Source of the DNA: Deltaproteobacteria bacterium
Lineage (GTDB): Bacteria; Chloroflexota; Dehalococcoidia; Dehalococcoidales; BS750m-G39
Direction of reading: 5' to 3'
Assembly (NCBI GenBank): GCA_013202445.1
Contig: JABMRW010000056.1
Coordinates: forward strand, 1 to 9,374
Length of the DNA: 9,374 bases
The notes beneath the pieces are model-generated. The model was not told the origin of the DNA, made no database searches, and worked only from the letters and a program-made list of their open reading frames with translations. Of the stretch, positions 1 to 6,086 are shown in pieces. The position numbers and the translations under genes were made by a program. Each line of letters opens with the position of its first letter. Position 1 is the first letter of the stretch.

Positions 1-555
1 TTAAGCATCTGCCACGGTATCATCACCCAGCACAAAGGCAGGATATACGCCCAGAGCGAATCAGGCAAGGGGGCTACCTTCGTTATCGAATTACCCATAG
101 TGGCCGAGCCCGCCCAGGCGGACAAAGCCACAGAAACCCAAAAAGAGCCGCAGAAGCCCCGGGGGGCCAAGATACTGGTGGTAGATGATGAGGAGGCCAT
201 TCTCACTTTTCTCCGCCGCCTGCTAACCGAATGGGGACACAGCGTAGAAACGATAAACACAGCCGATGCCGCCCTGGAAAGGCTCAAGACGGAAAGGTAC
301 AGCCTTATCCTGCTGGACATTAAGCTGCCGGGCATGAGCGGCATTGAGCTATACCACCACATTGAAGAAATAGCCCCGGCGCTGACACGGAGGGTAATGT
401 TCATTACCGGAGACATCATGGAAGGCACAACCCGCGATTTTCTGGAGAAAGCCGGGGTTCCGCATATCACCAAACCCCTTGATATTGAAGTGCTGAAGAA
501 GATGATAAACAGTGCCCTGAACCAGACACAGGTAGCGGCAAAAGCTTCAGGGTGA
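1..555 (+). CDS. Hybrid sensor histidine kinase, C-terminal part (5' end outside window)
   Basis: An open frame runs from base 1 to the TGA at 553-555 with no start needed, so this is the 3' end of a longer gene. The first ~33 residues are the end of a HATPase_c domain: it opens inside the G2 box (LSIC, normally GLGLSIC) and continues through HGGxI-like and SGKGATF segments to the final strand IELPI. A ~35-residue linker rich in Glu, Lys, Pro and Gln follows, then a receiver domain with acidic pair DD (fragment residues 62-63), phospho-acceptor Asp in LLDIKLPG (residue 106), switch Thr in FITGD, and Lys in ITKPLD (residue 158). Hybrid kinases pass phosphate from their own His to this Asp and then to a partner. 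A GTG at 100 could start a stand-alone receiver, but the frame is continuous with kinase sequence, so I reject it. The sensor part is not visible. Confidence 0.88.
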   Translation, partial: LSICHGIITQHKGRIYAQSESGKGATFVIELPIVAEPAQADKATETQKEPQKPRGAKILVVDDEEAILTFLRRLLTEWGHSVETINTADAALERLKTERYSLILLDIKLPGMSGIELYHHIEEIAPALTRRVMFITGDIMEGTTRDFLEKAGVPHITKPLDIEVLKKMINSALNQTQVAAKASG

Positions 556-1931
556 GTAGCGAAATGGTTAAGAGCGCAACCAAGATTAAGAACACAGAAG
601 AAGAAGAAAAGGAAGAGCTGATCCACTCCCTGGAAATCAAGGTGCAGGAATTTACCATCCTCCACCAGATAGCCCAGACCGGCACCGAGATGCTGGCCTT
701 GGAGCAGGTCTTAAACAACGCCCTGGAAAAGGTAATGCGGTTAATGGCGATAGAGAGCGGTGCGATACTGCTGGCCAACGAGCAAAAGGGGGAGGTAAGC
801 GCCGTTGCCCGCGGCGAGGTATCAACCAGATTCCTTGATAAGCTAAAGGAGCTGCCCTCAAGCAACAGCATCACCGGCCGGCTGATTTTATCCGGCATGC
901 CGGTGGTAATAGAGAATACTACCAAATACCCCCATCTGGCGGATAGCCTGGTGAGGGAGGAGGGGCTAAAGTCCATCGCCGCTGTTCCCCTGCGGTCAAG
1001 CGGCCGGGTCATCGGCACCCTTATTGTGGCCAGCCGCCAGCTGCACAGCTTCAACTCAGGGGAAATCCACCTGCTCAACACCATCGGCGAAGGACTGGGC
1101 CCGGCCCTCAAAAACGCCGAACTCTATGAGGCGCTGCGGGGGAAAAACAACCAGCTGGACGAGCAGAACCAGGAACTGCGTCGACAACAGCAGAAACTCC
1201 TTGAAAAATCCAGAGAGGTAGAACAAGCCAGCCGGCTCAAGTCAGAATTCCTGGCCAACATGTCCCACGAGCTACGCACCCCGCTCAATGTTATTATCGG
1301 CTTCTCCGAACTCATGCTGGACCAGGTGCTGGGACCGGTGAACAAGAAGCAGCAGCAGTCCCTTCAGGACATTCTGAGCAGCGGCCGCCACCTGCTGGGC
1401 TTAATCGACCAGGTCCTCGACCTCTCCAAGATAGAATCGGGCCGGACGGAACTCAAGCTGGCCGAGGTAGCCCTACCCGAGGTAATAGAGTCGTTAAAAA
1501 ACACCATGCTGCCCATACTTAAACCGAGGCGGCAGGCCCTTAATGTCAGCATAGAAGAAGGTCTGCCCACAATCAGCGCCGATAAATCCAAACTAAGGCA
1601 GGTGTTCTTCAACCTGCTCAGCAACTCGTCCCGCTTCACCCCGGAGGGGGGCAGAATTGAGATTAAAGCGGTAAGCAACGGCACTCACTGCCATATCAGC
1701 GTAACCGACAACGGCATCGGCATCAAGAAGGAAGACCAGGAAAGAATTTTTGAACCCTTCTGCCAGCTGGGCAACACCACTGCCCGGGGCAGCAGCGGCA
1801 CCGGGCTGGGGCTGGTAGTGGCTAAACAAATCGTGGAAAAGCACGGCGGGCGAGTCTGGGTAGAGAGCGAATACGGAAAAGGGAGCCGGTTCAGCTTTAC
1901 CCTCCCCCTGTTCTCTAAGAAAGGTAAATAG
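552..1931 (+). CDS. GAF-domain sensor histidine kinase
   Basis: A soluble histidine kinase of up to 459 residues that autophosphorylates a His and passes phosphate to a response regulator. Residues ~15-30 are strongly charged. A GAF-type sensor covers ~35-190 and may bind a small molecule. A Gln/Glu/Lys-rich coiled coil (~192-232) leads to HisKA with phospho-acceptor His239 in MSHELRTP. The ATPase domain has an N box with Asn354 and Asn358, G1 box DNGIGI (386-391), F box IFEPF (399-403) and G2 box GTGLGL (416-421), so it should be active. No signal peptide or membrane helix is seen, so it is cytoplasmic. The GTG at 552 overlaps the upstream stop (GTGA), suggesting translational coupling. An in-frame ATG at 564 follows GGTGAG by 7 bases and may be the true start. 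The ligand is unknown; the usual partner would be the receiver just downstream. Confidence 0.93.
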   Translation: MSSEMVKSATKIKNTEEEEKEELIHSLEIKVQEFTILHQIAQTGTEMLALEQVLNNALEKVMRLMAIESGAILLANEQKGEVSAVARGEVSTRFLDKLKELPSSNSITGRLILSGMPVVIENTTKYPHLADSLVREEGLKSIAAVPLRSSGRVIGTLIVASRQLHSFNSGEIHLLNTIGEGLGPALKNAELYEALRGKNNQLDEQNQELRRQQQKLLEKSREVEQASRLKSEFLANMSHELRTPLNVIIGFSELMLDQVLGPVNKKQQQSLQDILSSGRHLLGLIDQVLDLSKIESGRTELKLAEVALPEVIESLKNTMLPILKPRRQALNVSIEEGLPTISADKSKLRQVFFNLLSNSSRFTPEGGRIEIKAVSNGTHCHISVTDNGIGIKKEDQERIFEPFCQLGNTTARGSSGTGLGLVVAKQIVEKHGGRVWVESEYGKGSRFSFTLPLFSKKGK

Positions 1932-1933
1932 CC

Positions 1934-2314
1934 ATGCAGCATAAGGTACTGATTGTAGAAGACAACCCCATGAATATGAGATTGATTGAAATGATTCTCA
2001 AGTCAGACGACTATCTACTGCTCAAGGCAACCGATGGGGAAGAGGCACTGGCTATCGCCGCTATAGACCACCCCGACCTCGTCTTAATGGACATCCGGCT
2101 GCCCAAGATTAACGGCCTGGAAGTGGCCAAAAGGCTAAAACAAAACGCGCAGCTCAGCCATATCCCCATCATCGCCCTCACCGCCCACGCCATGAAAGGC
2201 GACATGGAAAAAGCCATTGAAGCCGGCTGTGACAGCTACGTATCCAAGCCTATTGATACCCGGCAACTACCCAAGATGGTGGCCGATATGTTATCAGCGC
2301 ATCAGCGGAAATAA
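1934..2314 (+). CDS. Single-domain response regulator (DivK/CheY-like)
   Basis: A 126-residue protein made only of a receiver domain, with no DNA-binding or enzymatic output. The key residues are all present: acidic pair Glu9-Asp10 in IVEDNPMN, phospho-acceptor Asp53 in LMDIRLP, switch Thr83 in ALTAHAM, and Lys105 in SKPID. The EDNPMN and ALTAHAM motifs are typical of DivK-like regulators and of receivers in hybrid-kinase phosphorelays. The ATG lies 2 bases after the upstream kinase stop, with AAAGG at 1920-1924 and a 9-base spacer, so it is co-transcribed with both kinases. It is probably their phosphate acceptor, acting by protein-protein contact or passing phosphate onward. Its downstream partner is not in the window. 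The gene ends 13 bases from the stop of the opposing symporter gene. Confidence 0.92.
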   Translation: MQHKVLIVEDNPMNMRLIEMILKSDDYLLLKATDGEEALAIAAIDHPDLVLMDIRLPKINGLEVAKRLKQNAQLSHIPIIALTAHAMKGDMEKAIEAGCDSYVSKPIDTRQLPKMVADMLSAHQRK

Positions 2315-2327
2315 ACTAAAATCAGGC

Positions 2328-3836
2328 CTAGATAAAATTGCCCTTCTTCAGTGCCTCCCGGAGGTAGCCGATAAACTCCTCCGCCTTCTCTTTAGGCGGC
2401 TTGGTGGACAGGCTAACACCGACAAAGAGAACAGCGCAGACGATAAATCCCCACGTCCCCGGCCACCAGCCCAGAGGCCTCTCGCCCGTAAGCTGGAAAA
2501 CCAGCACCAATACGGCACCGGCGATACAGCTCACCATGGCGCCCAGCGCCGTGGCCCGCTTCCAGAAGAAGGCGCCGAAGATAGTCGGCACCGCCATCAG
2601 CAGACCGGCCGAAGCCGCCGAGGAAAGAGGAGCAATCATAAGATTTAAGCCTCCCTCCGGCTGCTCGGTAACCCACCAGGCAAAAAGGAAAGCGATAATG
2701 GCCATAATGGGGATAACCCACTGCCCCACCCTCAGCTCCCCCTTCTCCGAAACCTTGCGGTTGATCAGCCCCTTGTGGATATCGCGCGCCCACACCGAAG
2801 ACAGGGTAAGCAGGATGGAATCAATGGTGGAGATAGCGGCGGCGGTAATACCAATCATGACCACTATAGCCAGACCGGTAGGTATCATGGTCAGAGACAG
2901 CAGCTTGGGCGTGGCCAGGTCGGCATTCTCCAGCCCGGGCACCAGCAGGTGAGCGCCAAAACCCCATAGTACCGATATCAGGGTATAGATAAAACCAAAG
3001 ATAAGAAAACCGCCCAGCATCTGCTTCATGGCGGTAACCGACTTGGGGATAAAGAGCCGCTGGCTCACCTGAGGATTTGATATTAAGAAGAAGAGCCAGG
3101 GCAGAGCCAGGCCTATAAACATGTTGATGTTCCAGGCCCCACCGGCCGCCGGTACGGTCAGCAGCCCCGGCGATGCCGCCTCCAGCTTACTAAAGAAGGC
3201 ACCAAAGCCGCCCAGTGCCGCAATGACAACCCCCAGCACCGCCGCCGAGGTGACAATCATAATCAGCGCCTGGAAGGCGTCGGTCCAGGCAACCGAGCGC
3301 AGGCCGGCAATGCTCGACCAGGCGATAGCGCAGACCACGGCGATGATAATACCGGCCACCACCGGTATCGCCCCCCCGCTAACCCCGTTCATCAGGTAGC
3401 CCACGCCCATCAGCTGCACAGCGCCGTAGGGAACCAGAAAGACGAGGGCTAATATGGCGGCGGTTGCCCCCACCCCCCTATTCTGGTAGCGGTCGCTCAA
3501 AAGCTCCATCGGCGAAACATAGCCGTACTTTCTGCCCACCAGCCAGAAACGGGGCAGGAAAAAGACCATCATAAACATGCCGCAGAGATAGGTCAGCTCA
3601 AAGCCCAGGGCGCCGACGCCGGTGAAATAGGTCAAACCGACCAGCCCCACCATCATAAAGGCGCTGTAGGTGGTAGCGCTATAGCTCAGCGCCGAAACAA
3701 AGCCGCCCACCCGGCGGTTGGCCAGGAAAAACTCGCTCACCCCCACCCCCAGCCGCCGCCGGGCCATCAGGGCGATACCCAGCCCCACGGCGATATAGAC
3801 GGCAATGCCGAACCAGACCCAGAAGGTAGCGCTCAT
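2328..3836 (-). CDS. Sodium:solute symporter family (SSS) transporter
   Basis: A 502-residue integral membrane protein with about 13 hydrophobic helices, the usual size for the SSS family (PutP, PanF and monocarboxylate carriers), which import a solute with Na+. Family landmarks are visible: SEFFLANRRVGGF near residues 34-46, GLRSVAWTDAFQALIM (178-193), NPQVSQRLF (254-262), and AAAISTIDSILLTLSS (332-347). In that last segment Ser336-Thr337 sit where PutP has its Na+-binding Ser340-Thr341. The tail is short, charged and cytoplasmic. I chose the ATG at 3836, preceded by GGAGG, because it overlaps the stop of the upstream small gene as ATGA and gives a normal family N-terminus. A longer in-frame reading from 3908 would add 24 Gly-rich residues that overlap the small gene. 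The substrate cannot be told from sequence; pantothenate, acetate or another carboxylate are possible. Confidence 0.9.
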   Translation of the reverse strand: MSATFWVWFGIAVYIAVGLGIALMARRRLGVGVSEFFLANRRVGGFVSALSYSATTYSAFMMVGLVGLTYFTGVGALGFELTYLCGMFMMVFFLPRFWLVGRKYGYVSPMELLSDRYQNRGVGATAAILALVFLVPYGAVQLMGVGYLMNGVSGGAIPVVAGIIIAVVCAIAWSSIAGLRSVAWTDAFQALIMIVTSAAVLGVVIAALGGFGAFFSKLEAASPGLLTVPAAGGAWNINMFIGLALPWLFFLISNPQVSQRLFIPKSVTAMKQMLGGFLIFGFIYTLISVLWGFGAHLLVPGLENADLATPKLLSLTMIPTGLAIVVMIGITAAAISTIDSILLTLSSVWARDIHKGLINRKVSEKGELRVGQWVIPIMAIIAFLFAWWVTEQPEGGLNLMIAPLSSAASAGLLMAVPTIFGAFFWKRATALGAMVSCIAGAVLVLVFQLTGERPLGWWPGTWGFIVCAVLFVGVSLSTKPPKEKAEEFIGYLREALKKGNFI

Positions 3837-4021
3837 TCCTCCACCCCCCTCCACTTCAATAAGACGATAAAGGCGCTGATGATAGCCGCCGCCGCCCAGA
3901 TTGTCCAAAACAAAAAGGCACCGCTCATCTTTTCTACACTGGTAAGGACATACCAGGGAATGGCGATATCCAGCGCCAGCAGAAAGGCAAACCAGGTCCA
4001 GCCCCAGGCCGATTTAGTCAT
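3833..4021 (-). CDS. Small two-helix membrane protein paired with the symporter (DUF3311-like)
   Basis: A 62-residue hydrophobic protein with two predicted membrane helices (about residues 8-26 and 34-56), the Pro-Trp-Tyr at 22-24 ending the first, and a charged KWRGVEE tail. Short two-helix proteins are often encoded directly before SSS symporters (DUF3311 beside monocarboxylate-type carriers, YhdT beside PanF, DUF485 beside ActP) and are thought to act with them. The layout here, with Pro-x-Tyr after helix 1 and Gly-x-x-x-Phe-Trp starting helix 2, looks most like DUF3311, but I cannot confirm the family. I chose the ATG at 4021 because GGGGAG (4031-4036) lies 9 bases upstream; a TTG at 4030 would sit right against that site. 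Its stop overlaps the symporter start (ATGA), so the two proteins are probably made in fixed ratio. Confidence 0.75.
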   Translation of the reverse strand: MTKSAWGWTWFAFLLALDIAIPWYVLTSVEKMSGAFLFWTIWAAAAIISAFIVLLKWRGVEE

Positions 4022-4054
4022 CTTAAGCAACTCCCCGCTAAATATTTAACCGCC

Positions 4055-4083
4055 ATTTTACCACAAATGGCTGGTGGCGTCAC
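4055..4083 (-). promoter_or_regulatory. Candidate sigma-70-type promoter for the symporter operon
   Basis: On the minus strand GTGACG (4083-4078, 4 of 6 matches to TTGACA) and TAAAAT (4060-4055, 5 of 6 to TATAAT) are separated by 17 bases. Transcription would start near 4048 and give a leader of about 27 bases that contains the GGGGAG ribosome-binding site. The site also overlaps a 6-bp inverted repeat, CCATTT/AAATGG (4053-4058 and 4065-4070), which could be a binding site or chance. Confidence 0.38.
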
Positions 4084-4109
4084 CATTTTTGAGGTGCAAA
4101 GTGATAATC

Positions 4110-4124
4110 CGCCGTAAAACGGCG
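4110..4124. repeat. Small hairpin between the DegV and symporter operons
   Basis: CGCCG (4110-4114) and CGGCG (4120-4124) form a 5-bp stem around the loop TAAAA. It lies downstream of the minus-strand DegV gene ending at 4166 and upstream of the symporter operon. No T-run follows on either strand, so it is not a standard intrinsic terminator. A T-rich stretch (minus strand of 4137-4153) lies between the DegV stop and this hairpin. Confidence 0.3.
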
Positions 4125-4165
4125 CTAAAGAAATGTAAGAGAAAAGGAAAAAGACCGCCGCCCGG

Positions 4166-5002
4166 CTACTTGCCTCTAATGGATACAATCATTGCCCCCG
4201 GACCACCGTGCACCCCAAGTCCCGACCCTACCCTGGCCATCCTTATCTTTTCCTTGTCAAACACGGGACCGATACGCTCAGCCAGAGCCTGCGCTTCGTC
4301 GGGAGTGGTGTTGTAGACAACAGCCAGATCCTGAATATCTCCCGCATTTTTGACATACTCAAACAGCTTATCCATACCCTTAGCCCGATTGCGGGCCTGT
4401 CCCACCGGCACCAGCTCTCCATCCTTTATAGTAAGCATGGGCTTTACCTTCAATACTGAGCCCAGCAGTGCCTTCGCCTTACCGATACGCCCACCCCTCT
4501 TGAGATATTCCAGGGTATCTAGCAGGAAAAACAAATATGTTTTAGGAATGGCCTGTTTTACCCATTCCACAATCTTGTCCATGCTCTCCCCGGCTTTAGC
4601 CATCTGCGCGGCAGCTATAGCTGTCAAGCCCACACTCATGCTCAGTGTCTCTGAATCAACCACCTCAACAGGGCATCCCGTCTCCAGCATATCCCTAGCC
4701 ATCAGTGCTGAATTACAGGTGCCGCTCAGTTTACCGGAGATATGGATGGAAACAATGCCGTCGGCGTCTGCTGACAGCTTCTGGTAGACCTCAAGAAAGT
4801 CCTGTGGTCCGGGCTGAGTAGTGCTGGGGTGGACAGAGTCATGTGTCAGCCTCTCATAAAACTCATCCGCGCTGATACTCACCCCGTCACGGTAGACCTC
4901 TCCGCCAAAACGCACATACAGGGGCACCACGGTAATCCCCATCTCCTTAGCCAGCTCTTCAGGCAGGTCGGCGCCGCTATCGGTAACTATTTTTACCGGC
5001 AT
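4166..5002 (-). CDS. DegV family fatty-acid-binding protein, copy 1
   Basis: A 278-residue soluble DegV/FakB-family protein, full length for the family. FakB proteins hold a fatty acid while FakA phosphorylates it for phospholipid synthesis. Visible landmarks: TDSGADLP (7-14), TTQPGP (61-66), SGKLSGTCNSA (89-99), DSETLSMSVG (116-125), FLLDTLEYLKRGGRIGKAK (159-177), and a glycine-rich GVHGGPGA near the C-terminus. The Thr of TQP and the Ser of LSGT match the residues that hold the fatty-acid carboxylate in FakB structures. The start ATG follows AAGGGGG. It lies downstream of a second DegV gene, with about 82% identical residues by hand count, and has its own promoter. Compared with that copy it has Ser89-Gly90 and Cys96 instead of Thr-Ser and Tyr beside the ligand loop, so lipid preference may differ. 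No FakA-like kinase is in the window. Confidence 0.92.
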   Translation of the reverse strand: MPVKIVTDSGADLPEELAKEMGITVVPLYVRFGGEVYRDGVSISADEFYERLTHDSVHPSTTQPGPQDFLEVYQKLSADADGIVSIHISGKLSGTCNSALMARDMLETGCPVEVVDSETLSMSVGLTAIAAAQMAKAGESMDKIVEWVKQAIPKTYLFFLLDTLEYLKRGGRIGKAKALLGSVLKVKPMLTIKDGELVPVGQARNRAKGMDKLFEYVKNAGDIQDLAVVYNTTPDEAQALAERIGPVFDKEKIRMARVGSGLGVHGGPGAMIVSIRGK

Positions 5003-5018
5003 AATTCCCCCTTAAATT

Positions 5019-5039
5019 AATTGCCCGTCCGGGCTAATT
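5019..5039 (-). promoter_or_regulatory. Palindrome at the predicted transcription start of DegV copy 1
   Basis: On the plus strand AATTGCCC (5019-5026), GTCC, GGGC (5031-5034), one unpaired T, and AATT (5036-5039) form an 8-bp inverted repeat with one bulge. It begins at the predicted start site (about 5038) and ends shortly before the AAGGGGG ribosome-binding site. The same structure, with a different loop, precedes copy 2. It could be a repressor operator or a leader-RNA hairpin. Confidence 0.5.
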
Positions 5040-5044
5040 GATGC

Positions 5045-5075
5045 ATTATAATAGAGTCCCCACCCACCCTGTCAA
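5045..5075 (-). promoter_or_regulatory. Sigma-70-type promoter of DegV copy 1
   Basis: On the minus strand a perfect TTGACA (5075-5070) and a perfect TATAAT (5050-5045) are 19 bases apart, slightly longer than the ideal 17. An overlapping TATTAT (5053-5048) gives a 16-base spacer. The expected start near 5038 leaves a leader of about 36 bases before the ATG at 5002. The same arrangement, with identical spacing, precedes copy 2, so copy 1 can be transcribed independently. Confidence 0.7.
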
Positions 5076-5129
5076 CTACTTGTAATTCCAGGCATGTAAA
5101 TATACGGAGAAAAAATGACCGCCGGCTGA

Positions 5130-5969
5130 CTATGCTTTTCTAATGGCTACAAGCATTGCCCCTGGACCAGCGTGCGCCCCAAGTCCTGGCCCTACCCTGG
5201 CTATCCTTATCTTTTCCCTGTCAAATACGGAACCGATACGCTCAGCCAGAGCCTGCGCTTCATCAGGTGTAGTGTTATACACAACAGCCAGATCCTGAAT
5301 ATCGGCTACCTCTTTGGCAAAGTCAAACAGCTTATCCATACCCTTAGCCCGGGTGCGGGCCTGACCCGCCGGCACCAGTTCTCCATCTTTCACAGTAAGC
5401 ATCGGCTTTAAGTTCAATACTGAGCCCAGCAGTGCCTTGGCCTTACCGATACGCCCACCCCTTCTGAGGTATTCCAGGGTATCCAGAAGGAAAAGCATAG
5501 ATGATTCAGGCATGGCCTTTTTCACCTCGGCCACAATCTTGTCCATACTTTCCCCGGCTTTAGCCATCTGCGCGGCGGCTATAGCCATCAAGCCCACACT
5601 CATGCTCAGTGTCTCTGAATCAACCACCTCAACAGGGCATCCCGTCTCCAGCATATCCCTGGCCATCAGCGCTGAATTATAGGTACCGCTTAGTTTACTG
5701 GTGATATGTATGGAAACAATGCCGTCGGCCCCCTCTGATGACAGCTTCTGGTAGACCTCAAGAAAATCCTGTGGTCCGGGCTGAGTAGTATTGGGGTGGA
5801 CAGGGTCATGTGTCAACCTCTCATAAAACTCATCCTCGCTGATGCTCACCCGGTCGCGGTAGACCTCTTCGCCAAAACGCACATATACGGGCACCACGGC
5901 AATCCCCAGCTCCTCAGCCAGTTCCCTGGGCAGGTCGGCGGCGCTATCGGTAACTATCTTTACCGGCAT
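5130..5969 (-). CDS. DegV family fatty-acid-binding protein, copy 2
   Basis: A 279-residue DegV/FakB-family protein, paralogue of the next gene downstream and about 82% identical to it by hand count, with one extra residue near position 81. It has TDSAADLP (7-14), TTQPGP (61-66), TSKLSGTYNSA (90-100), DSETLSMSVG (117-126), LLDTLEYLRRGGRIGKAK (161-178) and the C-terminal GAHAGPGA. The Tyr after LSGT is the usual family residue (SGTYxSA), so this copy looks the more typical. I chose the ATG at 5969, which follows TAGGGGG and gives the standard MPVKIVTDS N-terminus. An in-frame ATG at 6014 is rejected because it lies inside the predicted -10 box. The expected role is fatty-acid delivery to a FakA-type kinase encoded elsewhere. 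Confidence 0.92.
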   Translation of the reverse strand: MPVKIVTDSAADLPRELAEELGIAVVPVYVRFGEEVYRDRVSISEDEFYERLTHDPVHPNTTQPGPQDFLEVYQKLSSEGADGIVSIHITSKLSGTYNSALMARDMLETGCPVEVVDSETLSMSVGLMAIAAAQMAKAGESMDKIVAEVKKAMPESSMLFLLDTLEYLRRGGRIGKAKALLGSVLNLKPMLTVKDGELVPAGQARTRAKGMDKLFDFAKEVADIQDLAVVYNTTPDEAQALAERIGSVFDREKIRIARVGPGLGAHAGPGAMLVAIRKA

Positions 5970-5985
5970 AATTCCCCCTAAAATT

Positions 5986-6007
5986 AATTGCCCTTGATGG
6001 GCTAATT
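5986..6007 (-). promoter_or_regulatory. Palindrome at the predicted transcription start of DegV copy 2
   Basis: AATTGCCC (5986-5993), loop TTGAT, GGGC (5999-6002), one unpaired T and AATT (6004-6007) repeat the structure found before copy 1. Both arms and the bulged T are identical in the two copies, while the loop differs in sequence and length (TTGAT against GTCC). Conserved arms with a free loop suggest the pairing or palindrome itself matters. Confidence 0.5.
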
Positions 6008-6012
6008 GATGC

Positions 6013-6043
6013 ATTATAATGGAGTCCTCGTTTAGCCTGTCAA
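6013..6043 (-). promoter_or_regulatory. Sigma-70-type promoter of DegV copy 2
   Basis: On the minus strand TTGACA (6043-6038) and TATAAT (6018-6013) are separated by 19 bases, exactly as in copy 1, although the spacer sequence differs. The start is expected near 6006. It lies back to back with the promoter of the divergent dUTPase gene. Confidence 0.7.
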
Positions 6044-6064
6044 TTCCTATTTAGTCTAGGTATG

Positions 6065-6073
6065 TGTTAAAAT
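6065..6073 (+). promoter_or_regulatory. Candidate extended -10 promoter of the dUTPase gene
   Basis: TGTTAAAAT at 6065-6073 matches an extended -10 element (TGn followed by TAAAAT). No good -35 box lies 16-18 bases upstream, which extended -10 promoters tolerate. The start would be near 6080, leaving a leader of only about 7 bases before the ATG at 6087. Confidence 0.4.
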
Positions 6074-6086
6074 ACGCCTTGAAGAG

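Noticed and set aside
100..555. A stand-alone receiver protein starting at the GTG at 100
   Set aside because: The frame is continuous upstream with the end of a HATPase domain, so the receiver belongs to a hybrid kinase cut by the window edge.
467..1111. A 214-residue minus-strand open frame opposite the histidine kinase
   Set aside because: It lies antisense to well-supported receiver and GAF/kinase sequence, is Ser/Leu-rich and has no recognisable motif; it is a frame shadow.
2401..2952. A 183-residue plus-strand open frame opposite the symporter
   Set aside because: The minus strand encodes conserved SSS transporter motifs across this stretch; the plus-strand translation has no family features.
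5101..5129. An intrinsic terminator after DegV copy 2 (GCCGGC followed by TTTTTT on the minus strand)
   Set aside because: The GC palindrome is too short to leave a loop and no stable stem could be drawn next to the T-run; a similar T-rich stretch after copy 1 also lacks a stem.
5970..6014. A 15-residue N-terminal extension of DegV copy 2 from an ATG at 6014
   Set aside because: That ATG lies within the predicted -10 box and upstream of the predicted transcription start; the ATG at 5969 has a ribosome-binding site and matches copy 1.
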